Origin: Anaerolineae bacterium
GTDB lineage: Bacteria > Chloroflexota > Anaerolineae > Promineifilales > Promineifilaceae
Assembly: GCA_028277515.1 (NCBI GenBank)
Contig: JANQGC010000207.1
Location: 1-38,782 of the forward strand
Direction: 5' to 3'
DNA: 38,782 nt
In this document: piece after piece, positions 23,686 through 30,901 of the stretch
Position numbering within the stretch: the first letter of the stretch is position 1
Layout: each line of letters starts with the position of its first letter
Translations under genes and position numbers: made by a program
Notes under the pieces: generated by a model
Databases searched by the model: none
What the model was told of the DNA's origin: nothing
Seen by the model: the letters and a program-made list of their open reading frames with translations, nothing else

Positions 23686-23880
23686 ATGTTCAAGAATCCA
23701 TACCGTCCGTGCCCAATGTGTAGGGCACAACTGTATCGGCGATCAGATAAGGATACCGGCAATGGCTGGGAGTGGTATTTCTGCAATCAGAACTGCGGTT
23801 CCTATATCTGTATACAGCCTTTTGCGGTGAAAGTCGAGCGGAAGGTCGCCGACGCTCCGCAGGATCCTACTGGCGAATAG
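23686..23880 (+). CDS. Small zinc-ribbon protein
   Basis: The product is 64 aa from an ATG preceded by TGGAGGTGATAG at a good distance. C9-x2-C12 and C33-x3-C37, with a further C42, form a four-Cys zinc-ribbon-like set around an aromatic core (NGWEWYFCNQNCGSYIC). The C-terminus is acidic and probably disordered. Such minimal zinc ribbons occur in transcription factors, topoisomerase tails and phage or plasmid proteins; none can be chosen. The gene is framed by leader hairpin copy 4 and a 3' hairpin. Confidence 0.6.
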   Translation: MFKNPYRPCPMCRAQLYRRSDKDTGNGWEWYFCNQNCGSYICIQPFAVKVERKVADAPQDPTGE

Positions 23881-23886
23881 TCAGAG

Positions 23887-23919
23887 CACGGCTGTGGCCT
23901 TCCTCTAGGCCCGGCCGTG
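23887..23919 (+). terminator. GC-rich hairpin after the zinc-ribbon gene
   Basis: CACGGC (23887-23892) pairs with GCCGTG (23914-23919), and inside it GGCCT (23896-23900) with AGGCC (23907-23911) around TCCTCT. It begins 7 bp after the stop codon. Fourth member of the 3' hairpin set. Confidence 0.5.
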
Positions 23920-23947
23920 TATTTGCAGTTTATAGATAAAATTAAAT

Positions 23948-24784
23948 ATGAAATCAGAAAACATATTAGGCAAACGCTTCATTCAAAGATTTGATGTTCG
24001 GGCTGAACAACAGGCTGATGGGGGATATCTATGTATCAGACGCCCATTAAAGCAAAGCCACTTGAATGATCATATCAAGGGAGCAAGAACTATTGGCGCA
24101 TACGTCTTAAACGAAAAAGGGCATGCCCGTTATACCGTGCTTGATGCTGATGATGACGTTCAGTGGCACAAATTGTTTAATGCAAAAGACCAACTAAGAC
24201 AAGAAAATATTCCATCCTACATGGAAGGATCTAGGCGCGGTGGGCATTTATGGTTTTTCTTTGAATGGCCAATAAGCGGCCATGCTGCTAAACGATTTGG
24301 GGAAGGGCTAAAAGTTCGGTTTGGATTGGAATCTGAAATTTACCCAAAATCTGTAACAGGTGATGTTGGGTCTCTGATCAGGCTTCCATTTGGCATACAT
24401 AGAAAGTCGGGCAAAAGGTATCCGTTTATTGATGAAGATGCCAAACCCATTGCACCAACGGTTCAAAAACAAATTCGTATGCTTGGGCAAGCGGAGGAAG
24501 TTGCTCTAGGGGATATATGGTTTCATATGAGATTGGCTCCACTTGAAGTGCGTCAAAACCAAAGTGAACAAAAAGATTCCAGAGATGTTTTGGAATACGT
24601 CAGTCAATTTGTGGAGTTAAAACCGACCAAAGCCGGCGGGATAGGGCATTGTCCATTTCATGAAGATGAACACATGAGCTTTAGTGTAAACAGAGATGGT
24701 AATTATTGGAATTGTTTTGCAGGATGTGGTGGCGGTAGCGTTACTCATTTCAAAAGAAAATGGATCTACAAAAGGGAAAACTAA
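23948..24784 (+). CDS. Primase: AEP (TOTE-type) domain fused to DnaG-type CHC2 zinc finger
   Basis: The product is 278 aa. Residues 60-165 show the archaeo-eukaryotic primase core: YTVLDADDD (metal-binding D66 and D68), then SRRGGHLWFFF (nucleotide-binding S..GxHxW, H100), then IRLPFGIHRKSG (145-155). This matches the AEP domain of TOTE-type systems. Residues 230-268 are a CHC2-type zinc finger: CPFHEDEHMSFSV (C235, H238) and NCFAGCGGGSVTHF (C256, C260), as at the N-terminus of DnaG. Here the finger is C-terminal and there is no TOPRIM domain. It would prime replication of the element or repair synthesis. No helicase follows, so it may work with host DnaB or on its own. The ATG at 23948 lacks a strong ribosome-binding site. 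Confidence 0.85.
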   Translation: MKSENILGKRFIQRFDVRAEQQADGGYLCIRRPLKQSHLNDHIKGARTIGAYVLNEKGHARYTVLDADDDVQWHKLFNAKDQLRQENIPSYMEGSRRGGHLWFFFEWPISGHAAKRFGEGLKVRFGLESEIYPKSVTGDVGSLIRLPFGIHRKSGKRYPFIDEDAKPIAPTVQKQIRMLGQAEEVALGDIWFHMRLAPLEVRQNQSEQKDSRDVLEYVSQFVELKPTKAGGIGHCPFHEDEHMSFSVNRDGNYWNCFAGCGGGSVTHFKRKWIYKREN

Positions 24785-24832
24785 AAGTTAATTTATAACG
24801 TAGAGAACAAGTGAATTTACCGCTATATGCAA

Positions 24833-25492
24833 TTAAGAAAAAAGCCCCAAAATATATGTTGTAACGATTGTACCTATTATTCCAATAATAGCACCGATTA
24901 CATACTTCCAAATGTCATCAGCGTTTCTTGCGAGAAAACCTTGTGCCTTCCGGCGGTGTTTCATAACAATTGGTTTAACGATGAAGTATCGGTAAATAAT
25001 CATCAGACCAATCAAAGTAATTGCCACGAGTCTGAGAGCAGCATTGGGGTTTACGGTCTGCAACTGCCGCCCACTTGCGATTGAATTTATAATTCCAGTT
25101 ATACTAAGCGCGCTGAGACCGAGTAATATTATGCCAATCATTAGCAAAAAGTAACCCCAATTTCCTTTAACCAAAAACTCTGACAACTTGTGAAAGAGGG
25201 CTACCGTTTCTGGATTACTATTCCAGGTAGAAATACTTGTGTTAGGCCTATTGAATCTAACTTGTACACTTCGCATGGAATTAGAATATTTTCCTTCAAT
25301 TTCAAGGTTGTAAAGACCATATGGGTTTTGATCAACTACTTCATCCAAATCTTCATACTCATATTTAGAATCACTGAGTTTTACATCATGGCCAGATTCA
25401 ATCATCATTTCGATAATAGTCTCAATTTCATCTAGATAATATCGCGATCCAAATGTAGATTTGTGTCGATAGGATTCTTCACGTCTTTTCAC
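24833..25492 (-). CDS. Hypothetical three-span membrane protein, 219 aa
   Basis: The start is a GTG at 25492, preceded by AGGAGG at 7 bp. Residues 1-105 are a charged soluble domain (YLDEIETIIEMMIESGHDVK). Three membrane spans follow: about 110-135 (YFLLMIGIILLGLSALSITG), about 148-170 (LVAITLIGLMIIYRYFI) and about 195-217 (YVIGAIIGIIGTIVTTYILG). The soluble loop between spans two and three is basic (KHRRKAQGF). I see no family match. Its orientation is opposite to the primase operon, and it lies close to the HNH gene, so it may be part of the accessory cargo next to the tRNA junction. Confidence 0.6.
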   Translation of the reverse strand: MKRREESYRHKSTFGSRYYLDEIETIIEMMIESGHDVKLSDSKYEYEDLDEVVDQNPYGLYNLEIEGKYSNSMRSVQVRFNRPNTSISTWNSNPETVALFHKLSEFLVKGNWGYFLLMIGIILLGLSALSITGIINSIASGRQLQTVNPNAALRLVAITLIGLMIIYRYFIVKPIVMKHRRKAQGFLARNADDIWKYVIGAIIGIIGTIVTTYILGLFS

Positions 25493-25549
25493 AACTTGCC
25501 TCCTGAACTACCCCAGTTCTTAAATTGTTTTCCTTCGATACAGTTAACT

Positions 25550-25972
25550 TTAGTACCAACCTTGTTCTTTTGCAGTTCTGCGCTGATGACAATTAGCACA
25601 CAAAACAACACACTTATTTACCTCCCGCTTAATACGATCCAAAGAATGATTGCCCCTCGCTAAATTTGCAACCGCATCACGTTTTTTTCCGCTTACATGA
25701 TGAAACTGTAAAACCACAAGATCACTCTCTCCACAATCTATGCATGGATGAGTAGATAAATATTCATTTATATATTCTCTAGCAGCAACTTTTCTGGTTA
25801 TTCGGGACTGGCGGACTGTTTCTCTGTGTTTTTCGCCGTGTCTTTTATAGTAAGCCTTGTTGAACTTAGCCATACAGTCACGACAATGTTTTTGTCTGGT
25901 TTTTAATAATTTATTGGAGTAGGCATACTCATCCAAGGGTTTTAATTTCCTGCAATGAGCGCACTTTTTCAT
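25550..25972 (-). CDS. HNH endonuclease
   Basis: The product is 140 aa. The N-terminus has a zinc-knuckle-like set (CAHC ... HCRDC, residues 4-7 and 30-34). The HNH core is ECIDCGESD-like CxxC, then LQFHHVSGKK (double His), an Asn in the middle, and VLCANCHQRR at the end, which binds zinc and supplies the last His. HNH enzymes of this size cut DNA or nick it in phage packaging, homing or restriction. It is the last gene before the tRNA junction. No strong ribosome-binding site precedes the ATG. It may be a free-standing homing-type enzyme of the element. Confidence 0.85.
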   Translation of the reverse strand: MKKCAHCRKLKPLDEYAYSNKLLKTRQKHCRDCMAKFNKAYYKRHGEKHRETVRQSRITRKVAAREYINEYLSTHPCIDCGESDLVVLQFHHVSGKKRDAVANLARGNHSLDRIKREVNKCVVLCANCHQRRTAKEQGWY

Positions 25973-26017
25973 TTAATTTCTATTTAATCGCTACTTCTAT
26001 CGCTACTATTTGATCAA

Positions 26018-26042
26018 AGAACCCCCCGCTTCGGGGGGTTTT
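26018..26042. terminator. Bidirectional intrinsic terminator at the tRNA junction
   Basis: AACCCCCCG and CGGGGGGTT (26020-26028 and 26032-26040) form a strong stem with a 3-nt loop, followed by TTTT on the plus strand. On the minus strand it lies just after the tRNA gene, with a T-containing tail. It would end tRNA transcription and separate it from the HNH gene. Confidence 0.8.
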
Positions 26043-26048
26043 CTAGAG

Positions 26049-26120
<72 letters not shown>

Positions 26121-26245
26121 ACGACAAGGGGGAATTATAGCAAGCTGTTGGCTGATGTCAAGCTGAGCGGGTCAATCTTAGGGGGTATTAAGACGTTAGA
26201 TGAGTTAATTTCGGTCCAACCCGATTTTAGGGCAAAATTCTATTC

Positions 26246-27238
26246 ATGACTCAGGATTTCTGGTTGGAACCATTCCAGCCGTCCCGTCTTTGGCTGGACC
26301 CACATGCCCAAACCGTATTGGCGAATACGTTGCGCCCAATAGCCGGTGTTGCTTTCCATCGCCTACGCCTGGATACGCCGGATGGTGATTTTATCGATCT
26401 TGATTTCCCTTCGATTCCAGGTGTGACATTGGATCGCAGTGCCCCAATGGTGATCCTGTTGCACGGTCTGGAAGGATCGGCGCGGCGCGGTTACGCTTGC
26501 GAGATTTACCGCCAGTTGGCGCAGCGCGGTTTGCGCGCTGTAGGAATGAATTTTCGATCTTGTAGCGGTGTGATGAACCGCACGCCGCGTCTTTACCATG
26601 CTGGTGTGACTGATGACGTAGCTGTTGTCATTGATTGGTTGGAAGAAAAACTGCCCGACGTTCCTAAAGGGGGCGTTGGGTTTTCATTGGGAGCCAATAC
26701 GCTGCTGAAATATTTGGGTGAACGGGGCAGTGAGTCACCGCTCCAGGCCGCTGCCGTTGTCTCACCCCCTTTTGATTTGGCCCGCGTAGCCATGACTTTT
26801 GCCAAAGGCAGCGGCCGTTTATATGCCCCTCGATTTATAAAAGGATTGCGCCAAAAGGCGCTGACCCATGCCCAGGAAAATAGCCCTGAGCTGGATGTCG
26901 AACGCATTTTGAGCGTACAAACGGTACGGGATTTTGATGACGCGTTCACCGCCCCCTTGCATGGTTATCGTGATGCTGATGATTACTATGCCCAGAACAG
27001 TTGCGCTCAATATCTGCCTGCGATAAAGATCCCCACATTGGTCATTCGCGCCATGGACGACCCCTTTTTTGCACATGACATTCCTCATACGAGCATCATC
27101 GAGAATGAATTTCTGTTTCCTGCCCTGGTCCCGCACGGTGGGCATGTAGGTTTTGCCGAGGGGGTTTGGCCAGGCCATTTTGAATACTGGGCCGAGCGAC
27201 AGGCTGCCCGCTTTTTGCAAGCTAATATCGGCAATTAA
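26246..27238 (+). CDS. YheT-type alpha/beta hydrolase
   Basis: The product is 330 aa. It matches the YheT (AB hydrolase 4) subgroup: HAQTVLAN near the N-terminus, LHGLEGS as oxyanion strand, MNFRSCSG, LYHAG, the nucleophile elbow GFSLGAN (Ser147), then AMDDPF supplying the acid and PHGGHVGF the catalytic His. Members are cytosolic or membrane-linked esterases with unclear natural substrates. The ATG at 26246 is close to a short leader (TCTATTC). It is the first gene of the GC-richer chromosomal part and 47 bp from the ferritin gene, which has its own -10-like TATAAT at 27243-27248. Confidence 0.88.
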   Translation: MTQDFWLEPFQPSRLWLDPHAQTVLANTLRPIAGVAFHRLRLDTPDGDFIDLDFPSIPGVTLDRSAPMVILLHGLEGSARRGYACEIYRQLAQRGLRAVGMNFRSCSGVMNRTPRLYHAGVTDDVAVVIDWLEEKLPDVPKGGVGFSLGANTLLKYLGERGSESPLQAAAVVSPPFDLARVAMTFAKGSGRLYAPRFIKGLRQKALTHAQENSPELDVERILSVQTVRDFDDAFTAPLHGYRDADDYYAQNSCAQYLPAIKIPTLVIRAMDDPFFAHDIPHTSIIENEFLFPALVPHGGHVGFAEGVWPGHFEYWAERQAARFLQANIGN

Positions 27239-27285
27239 GGCGTATAATGGGTTTTGCATTCGATTATTTACTTAAGGAGAGAAAT

Positions 27286-27789
27286 ATGATTATTCACCAA
27301 CGATCGGTCGAGGCCATGAATGAACAAATTCAAAGCGAATTTCTTGCTTCGGCACAGTATATTGCCATTGCTGTTTACTTTGATGAAGAAGGGTTGCCTG
27401 ACCTGGCCAGTTTCTTCTACCGCCAGTCGGAAGAAGAGCGCATGCATGCAATGAAGTTTGTCCACTTTCTCCTGGAGACGGGCGCCAAGCCGATCATTCC
27501 CGGCCTGCCGGACATCCGTAATGAATTTGGCAGCGCGGCCGAAGCGGTGCAGTATGCGTTGGATCAAGAGATGAAGGTGACCGAGCAGGTAAATAACCTG
27601 GTGCGGATCGCCGTCGAGAACAATGATTTTACCAGCCACAATTTTTTGCAATGGTTTGTCAACGAACAGGTGGAAGAAGTGGATACAATGACAACACTTC
27701 TACAAACAATCAATCATGCTGCCGGCAACATGCTCATGGTGGAGGATTTTGTGCGCAGGTATGATCCCCATGAGGAAGAAGGGGAGTAG
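27286..27789 (+). CDS. Bacterial ferritin (FtnA-type)
   Basis: The product is 167 aa from the ATG at 27286, preceded by AAGGAG at 6 bp; an in-frame ATG at 27247 lacks one. The ferroxidase residues are in place: E18, Y25, E51, H54, E95 and E127/E131 (SEFLASAQY; SEEERMHAM; DQEMKVTEQV; VNEQVEEV). It stores iron as a 24-mer shell. Length and motifs match FtnA-like ferritins without a haem-binding Met, so it is not bacterioferritin. The TATAAT at 27243-27248 suggests a promoter of its own. Confidence 0.93.
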   Translation: MIIHQRSVEAMNEQIQSEFLASAQYIAIAVYFDEEGLPDLASFFYRQSEEERMHAMKFVHFLLETGAKPIIPGLPDIRNEFGSAAEAVQYALDQEMKVTEQVNNLVRIAVENNDFTSHNFLQWFVNEQVEEVDTMTTLLQTINHAAGNMLMVEDFVRRYDPHEEEGE

Positions 27790-27883
27790 ATAATTGTTAA
27801 TTGGTGAATGATTAATGATTTCATCGTTCTGCCAAAGAATAATTTCTTATGTTTCGCCAATAGACGGGGGTGGGGGCCTATGC

Positions 27884-27889
27884 TATAAT
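27884..27889 (+). promoter_or_regulatory. Extended -10 promoter of tmRNA
   Basis: TGC-TATAAT (27881-27889) is an extended -10 element 12 bp before the mature 5' end of tmRNA. The -35 region is poor, which suits an extended -10 promoter. Confidence 0.65.
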
Positions 27890-27901
27890 GAGAGCCAATC
27901 T

Positions 27902-28307
27902 GGGGATGACAGGCTTCGACGGGGAAGGCTGGCCCTGGACTGCAAGTCGAGCACGCTTTACAACTCGTAAAACTGGAAGCACAAGAAAAAGTGCCGAACG
28001 CACTCCTTCTTACAGCGCTCTCCCCATGGCTGCGTAATCAGCCGGAGAGCCAGATGGTTCTATAAATAGAACCCCGTCTGTCTTTTTCCGCTCGTTGGCC
28101 GGGAATGGTGCAGGCGACATAAAAGTCAACGTGCTCTGCTTCGATGTCGATAGAAGTGGCTAAGACATCCTTTTGGGGATGATCGACTAGTTGGTGGCTG
28201 ACCTTGTTGGCCGGGGCGCCCACCGGCGAAGGTAAATAGGTCGACTAAACTTGTAGAAGTTCAGAGGACGAATTTTTCGGACGCGGGTTCGATTCCCGCC
28301 ATCTCCA
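27902..28307 (+). ncRNA. ssrA: tmRNA (transfer-messenger RNA)
   Basis: The 5' GGGGATG pairs with CATCTCC near the 3' end (28300-28306), discriminator A at 28307, and the T arm GCGGGTTCGATTCCCGC is intact. The tag frame runs from GCC at 27993 to TAA at 28035-28037 and encodes AERTPSYSALPMAA, ending in the small hydrophobic residues that mark proteins for proteolysis. It rescues stalled ribosomes with SmpB. CCA is not encoded. It is a standard one-piece tmRNA. Confidence 0.95.
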
Positions 28308-28311
28308 CTAG

Positions 28312-28340
28312 AAGAGCACGCCAATGGGTGTGCTCTTTTT
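28312..28340 (+). terminator. Intrinsic terminator of tmRNA
   Basis: AAGAGCAC-GCC and GG-TGTGCTCTT form an 11-bp stem (one G-U) around AATG, followed by a T-run to 28340. It sits 5 bp after the tmRNA 3' end. Confidence 0.85.
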
Positions 28341-28349
28341 CATTATTCT

Positions 28350-28382
28350 AAATTGGACCAATCTTTAAGATTGGTCCAATTT
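28350..28382. repeat. 33-bp near-perfect palindrome upstream of the kinase promoter
   Basis: AAATTGGACCAATCTT and AAGATTGGTCCAATTT are perfectly complementary 16-bp arms with a single T between them. The palindrome lies between the tmRNA terminator and the kinase -35 box (28388). It could be an operator, a second terminator, or a remnant of a palindromic mobile repeat. Confidence 0.7.
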
Positions 28383-28387
28383 CATAA

Positions 28388-28416
28388 TTGTTTCAAGATA
28401 TGTCTGGTCGTATAAT
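28388..28416 (+). promoter_or_regulatory. Promoter of the Ser/Thr kinase gene
   Basis: TTGTTT (28388-28393), 17 bp spacing, TATAAT (28411-28416). The start codon is at 28452. The perfect -10 and the optimal spacing make this a good sigma-70-type promoter. Confidence 0.65.
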
Positions 28417-28451
28417 GTTTTGCAAGATTGTTTGCGATTTAAGCGAGGAAG

Positions 28452-30551
28452 ATGAGTATACCGGAGACTATCGGCCGATACGAGATTATTGAAGAGCTGG
28501 GACGCGGGGGGATGGCTGTTGTCTTCCTGGCGCGCGATCCTTTGATGGCCCGCCGGGTGGCGGTCAAATTATTGCCGGGGCAATTCACGTTTAATGAATC
28601 TTTGCGCGCGCGTTTCCAACGGGAAGCGCGTATCGTCGCTTCATTGGAACATCCGGCGATTGTGCCTGTTCATGACTTCGGTGAGTTTAACGAGCAGCCC
28701 TATTTAGTAATGCGCTATATGGTGGGTGGTTCTTTGAGCCAATATAATCATGGCAATCCGCTCACGCTACCGGAGGTTGTGCGCGTCCTGACTCCGCTCG
28801 CCGGCGCCCTGGATAAGGCGCATACTCAACATATCATTCACCGCGATTTGAAGCCGGATAATATCTTGTTTGATGGCGATAAGAATCCTTATCTCTCCGA
28901 TTTCGGTATTGCTCGCCTGGCGGAAGGAACGCAAACGCAAAGTATCATGGGCACGCCGGCCTATATGAGTCCGGAGCAGATAAAGGGTGATGTTCAACTT
29001 GACGGCCGTTCTGACATTTACGCCTTGGGGGTCATTTTATTTGAAATGCTCAGTGGCCAACAACCTTTTACTGGTGAGACCCCAACGAGCATCATGATGA
29101 AGCATGTCATGGAGCCGGTGCCCAGGATTCTTGATGTCGCTGCCGATTTGCCGTCCAGCATGCAGGATATTGTCGATAAGGCCATGGCTAAGGATCGCGC
29201 GGATCGGTTTAATACGGCCGAAGAGATGGTTGACGCAATCAGCGGTTTGCTTTCTACATCAGATGCGGCCGCGGTTGGCGCAGCAATTGCCGGAACACGC
29301 GTGCAAGAGACAATGCTTGAAGTGTCCGACGCGGCGGAGGTATATGAACCGACAATGGTTGAGTCGCCGGCGGACACGGAGATTGAGGCGTTGTATACAC
29401 AACTGCAAACGGCCGACGCTCAACGAGATTGGGTTGAAGTCCTGAGCCTTGGGGCAAAGATACAAACAATGCAAGCCGAATATCGGGATGTTCCGGCAAT
29501 CATGGAGCGAGCCAAGGGGCAGTTGACCCAACCGGCACCGGCGGAGCAGCAGGTTCCAGCGTTGCAAGAGGTTGCGGATGCTGCAATGGCTGACCCCAAA
29601 CCGGTAACAGTTGGCGCTGATAAGCCGCAAGATAGCAAACGGCCCGTTGGTTTCATCATTGGCGGGATTGTGCTTGCTCTCATCTTGTTGTGCGGCGGCG
29701 CCTGGGCAGTGATGAGTTTCATTAGTGGTAGTCCAGAAGAAGGGGAGTCTACGACTTCCGCTTCCGGATTATCCGCTTCGGCGGGAATTGCTACTAGGGA
29801 GCCGTCCTCTTTAGCTGCCGAGTCATCATTCTCCTTACCGGCAACGGACTCCCCTGAGGCACCGCAGGTAGAGGAGGCAGATACGGCGGAACCGCTCCCC
29901 ACACCCGCAGAGGAACCAACTCCCGTCGAGGATATCCAGGAAGCCACTGCTGTTCCGGAGGTACAAACCCTTTTTGTTGATGATTTTGCAAGCAGCGCCT
30001 CGGCTGCTGATTGGGATTTGTGGCAGGGTGACGACGCCGAGTTTGATATTGACGGCGGCCGGCTGATCGCCCTGGGCAAAGATGAAGCAATCCTCAACTG
30101 GACACGACAGCAGGACATTTTTTCGCAGTTTGAAACCCGTGTGAACGCTTCCATATTGGAAGGTGGCAATTCCGCTTTCTTTGGGATGGTGCTGGCCGGA
30201 GAGGAAACGGATTACTTTGGTTGTGTCGTTCAAGGGGAAGGTTCGGCTTATTGTGCCCAGTCAAAAGGCGGGGAGGATCAATTCAGCGATTGGGTCCGGG
30301 CTGAATTGTCGCCCATTCGCGGCGATGAACTGCATTTTGTTGTCAGCGAAGGGCAATGGGCCATGTCAGTGAACGGGCAATGTATTGGTTCCGGCAGCAA
30401 CGACTTCATCGGTGAAGGGCAGATTGGCCTTGTGGCCAGCACAAGCAGCAATGATAATCCCGCGCGAATCGGATATGATGATTTCATGATCCAATCACCC
30501 AGCGTGGAAGGGCTGGCTTTGTTAGGCTGTGCGCCGGATTATTATGAATGA
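28452..30551 (+). CDS. PknB-type transmembrane Ser/Thr kinase with extracellular beta-sandwich
   Basis: The product is 699 aa. The N-terminal kinase domain (about 8-275) is complete: GRGGMAVVF (P-loop), K39 in VAVKLL, HRDLKPDN (D132), DFGIARL (D150), TPAYMSPEQ. A low-complexity linker with a TPR-like helix pair leads to one membrane span (about 399-421). An acidic Ser/Thr/Pro-rich stalk follows, then a ~180-residue domain (FVDDFASSASAADWDLW; GQIGLVASTSSNDN) like the DUF1080/LamG class of sugar- or glycan-binding sandwiches. The topology puts the sensor outside and the kinase inside. The membrane protein at 18104-19459 ends in a similar domain. The start ATG follows GAGGAAG closely. Confidence 0.9.
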   Translation: MSIPETIGRYEIIEELGRGGMAVVFLARDPLMARRVAVKLLPGQFTFNESLRARFQREARIVASLEHPAIVPVHDFGEFNEQPYLVMRYMVGGSLSQYNHGNPLTLPEVVRVLTPLAGALDKAHTQHIIHRDLKPDNILFDGDKNPYLSDFGIARLAEGTQTQSIMGTPAYMSPEQIKGDVQLDGRSDIYALGVILFEMLSGQQPFTGETPTSIMMKHVMEPVPRILDVAADLPSSMQDIVDKAMAKDRADRFNTAEEMVDAISGLLSTSDAAAVGAAIAGTRVQETMLEVSDAAEVYEPTMVESPADTEIEALYTQLQTADAQRDWVEVLSLGAKIQTMQAEYRDVPAIMERAKGQLTQPAPAEQQVPALQEVADAAMADPKPVTVGADKPQDSKRPVGFIIGGIVLALILLCGGAWAVMSFISGSPEEGESTTSASGLSASAGIATREPSSLAAESSFSLPATDSPEAPQVEEADTAEPLPTPAEEPTPVEDIQEATAVPEVQTLFVDDFASSASAADWDLWQGDDAEFDIDGGRLIALGKDEAILNWTRQQDIFSQFETRVNASILEGGNSAFFGMVLAGEETDYFGCVVQGEGSAYCAQSKGGEDQFSDWVRAELSPIRGDELHFVVSEGQWAMSVNGQCIGSGSNDFIGEGQIGLVASTSSNDNPARIGYDDFMIQSPSVEGLALLGCAPDYYE

Positions 30552-30901
30552 CAATCTAATAGCCCGACACTTTTACAAAGAGAAGATTAATTGGACACTG
30601 ATTCAAGCTGATGACGCTGAATTTTTTATCGGGAAAATCCGCTCCGGTCCGCGCCCTATTTCTAAACTGTCAGATAGCTAGAATGACCATTAGAGCCTCA
30701 ATGCTTTCTTAAAAATTTCTATTTTACCCAGGCAAATCACCCATAATGTGGTAAACTATAGAACTTTCGTTCTGTATAGCTAAGATCATTTTCTGCTGTC
30801 AAGTGAAGCCTATTTAAAATGGATGCGGCAGCTTTGCCGACTCATTTTTTTAGGGTTAAAAGGAACAAATTACAAACTTGTTCCTCTAAAAAAGGAGAAT
30901 C
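30552..30901 (+). promoter_or_regulatory. uvrB upstream region with LexA-type box (30761-30772)
   Basis: These 350 bp hold no gene that I can support. GAAC-TTTC-GTTC at 30761-30772 (within AGAACTTTCGTTCT) fits the LexA operator GAAC-N4-GTTC used by Gram-positive and several other phyla, about 130 bp before the uvrB start. That position is normal for a long leader. A clear -35/-10 pair around it is not evident. Confidence 0.6.
30861..30885 (+). promoter_or_regulatory. Hairpin just before the uvrB ribosome-binding site
   Basis: AGGAACAA (30861-30868) pairs perfectly with TTGTTCCT (30878-30885) around 9 nt, directly before AAAAAAGGAG. It could tune uvrB translation or mRNA stability. Not a terminator: a few A's follow, not T's. 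Confidence 0.5.

Noticed and set aside
23463..23786. Minus-strand open frame of 107 codons
   Set aside because: It runs through two hairpins and the start of the zinc-ribbon gene, and shows no protein features.
28038..28223. Minus-strand open frame inside tmRNA
   Set aside because: It lies within a well-defined RNA gene.
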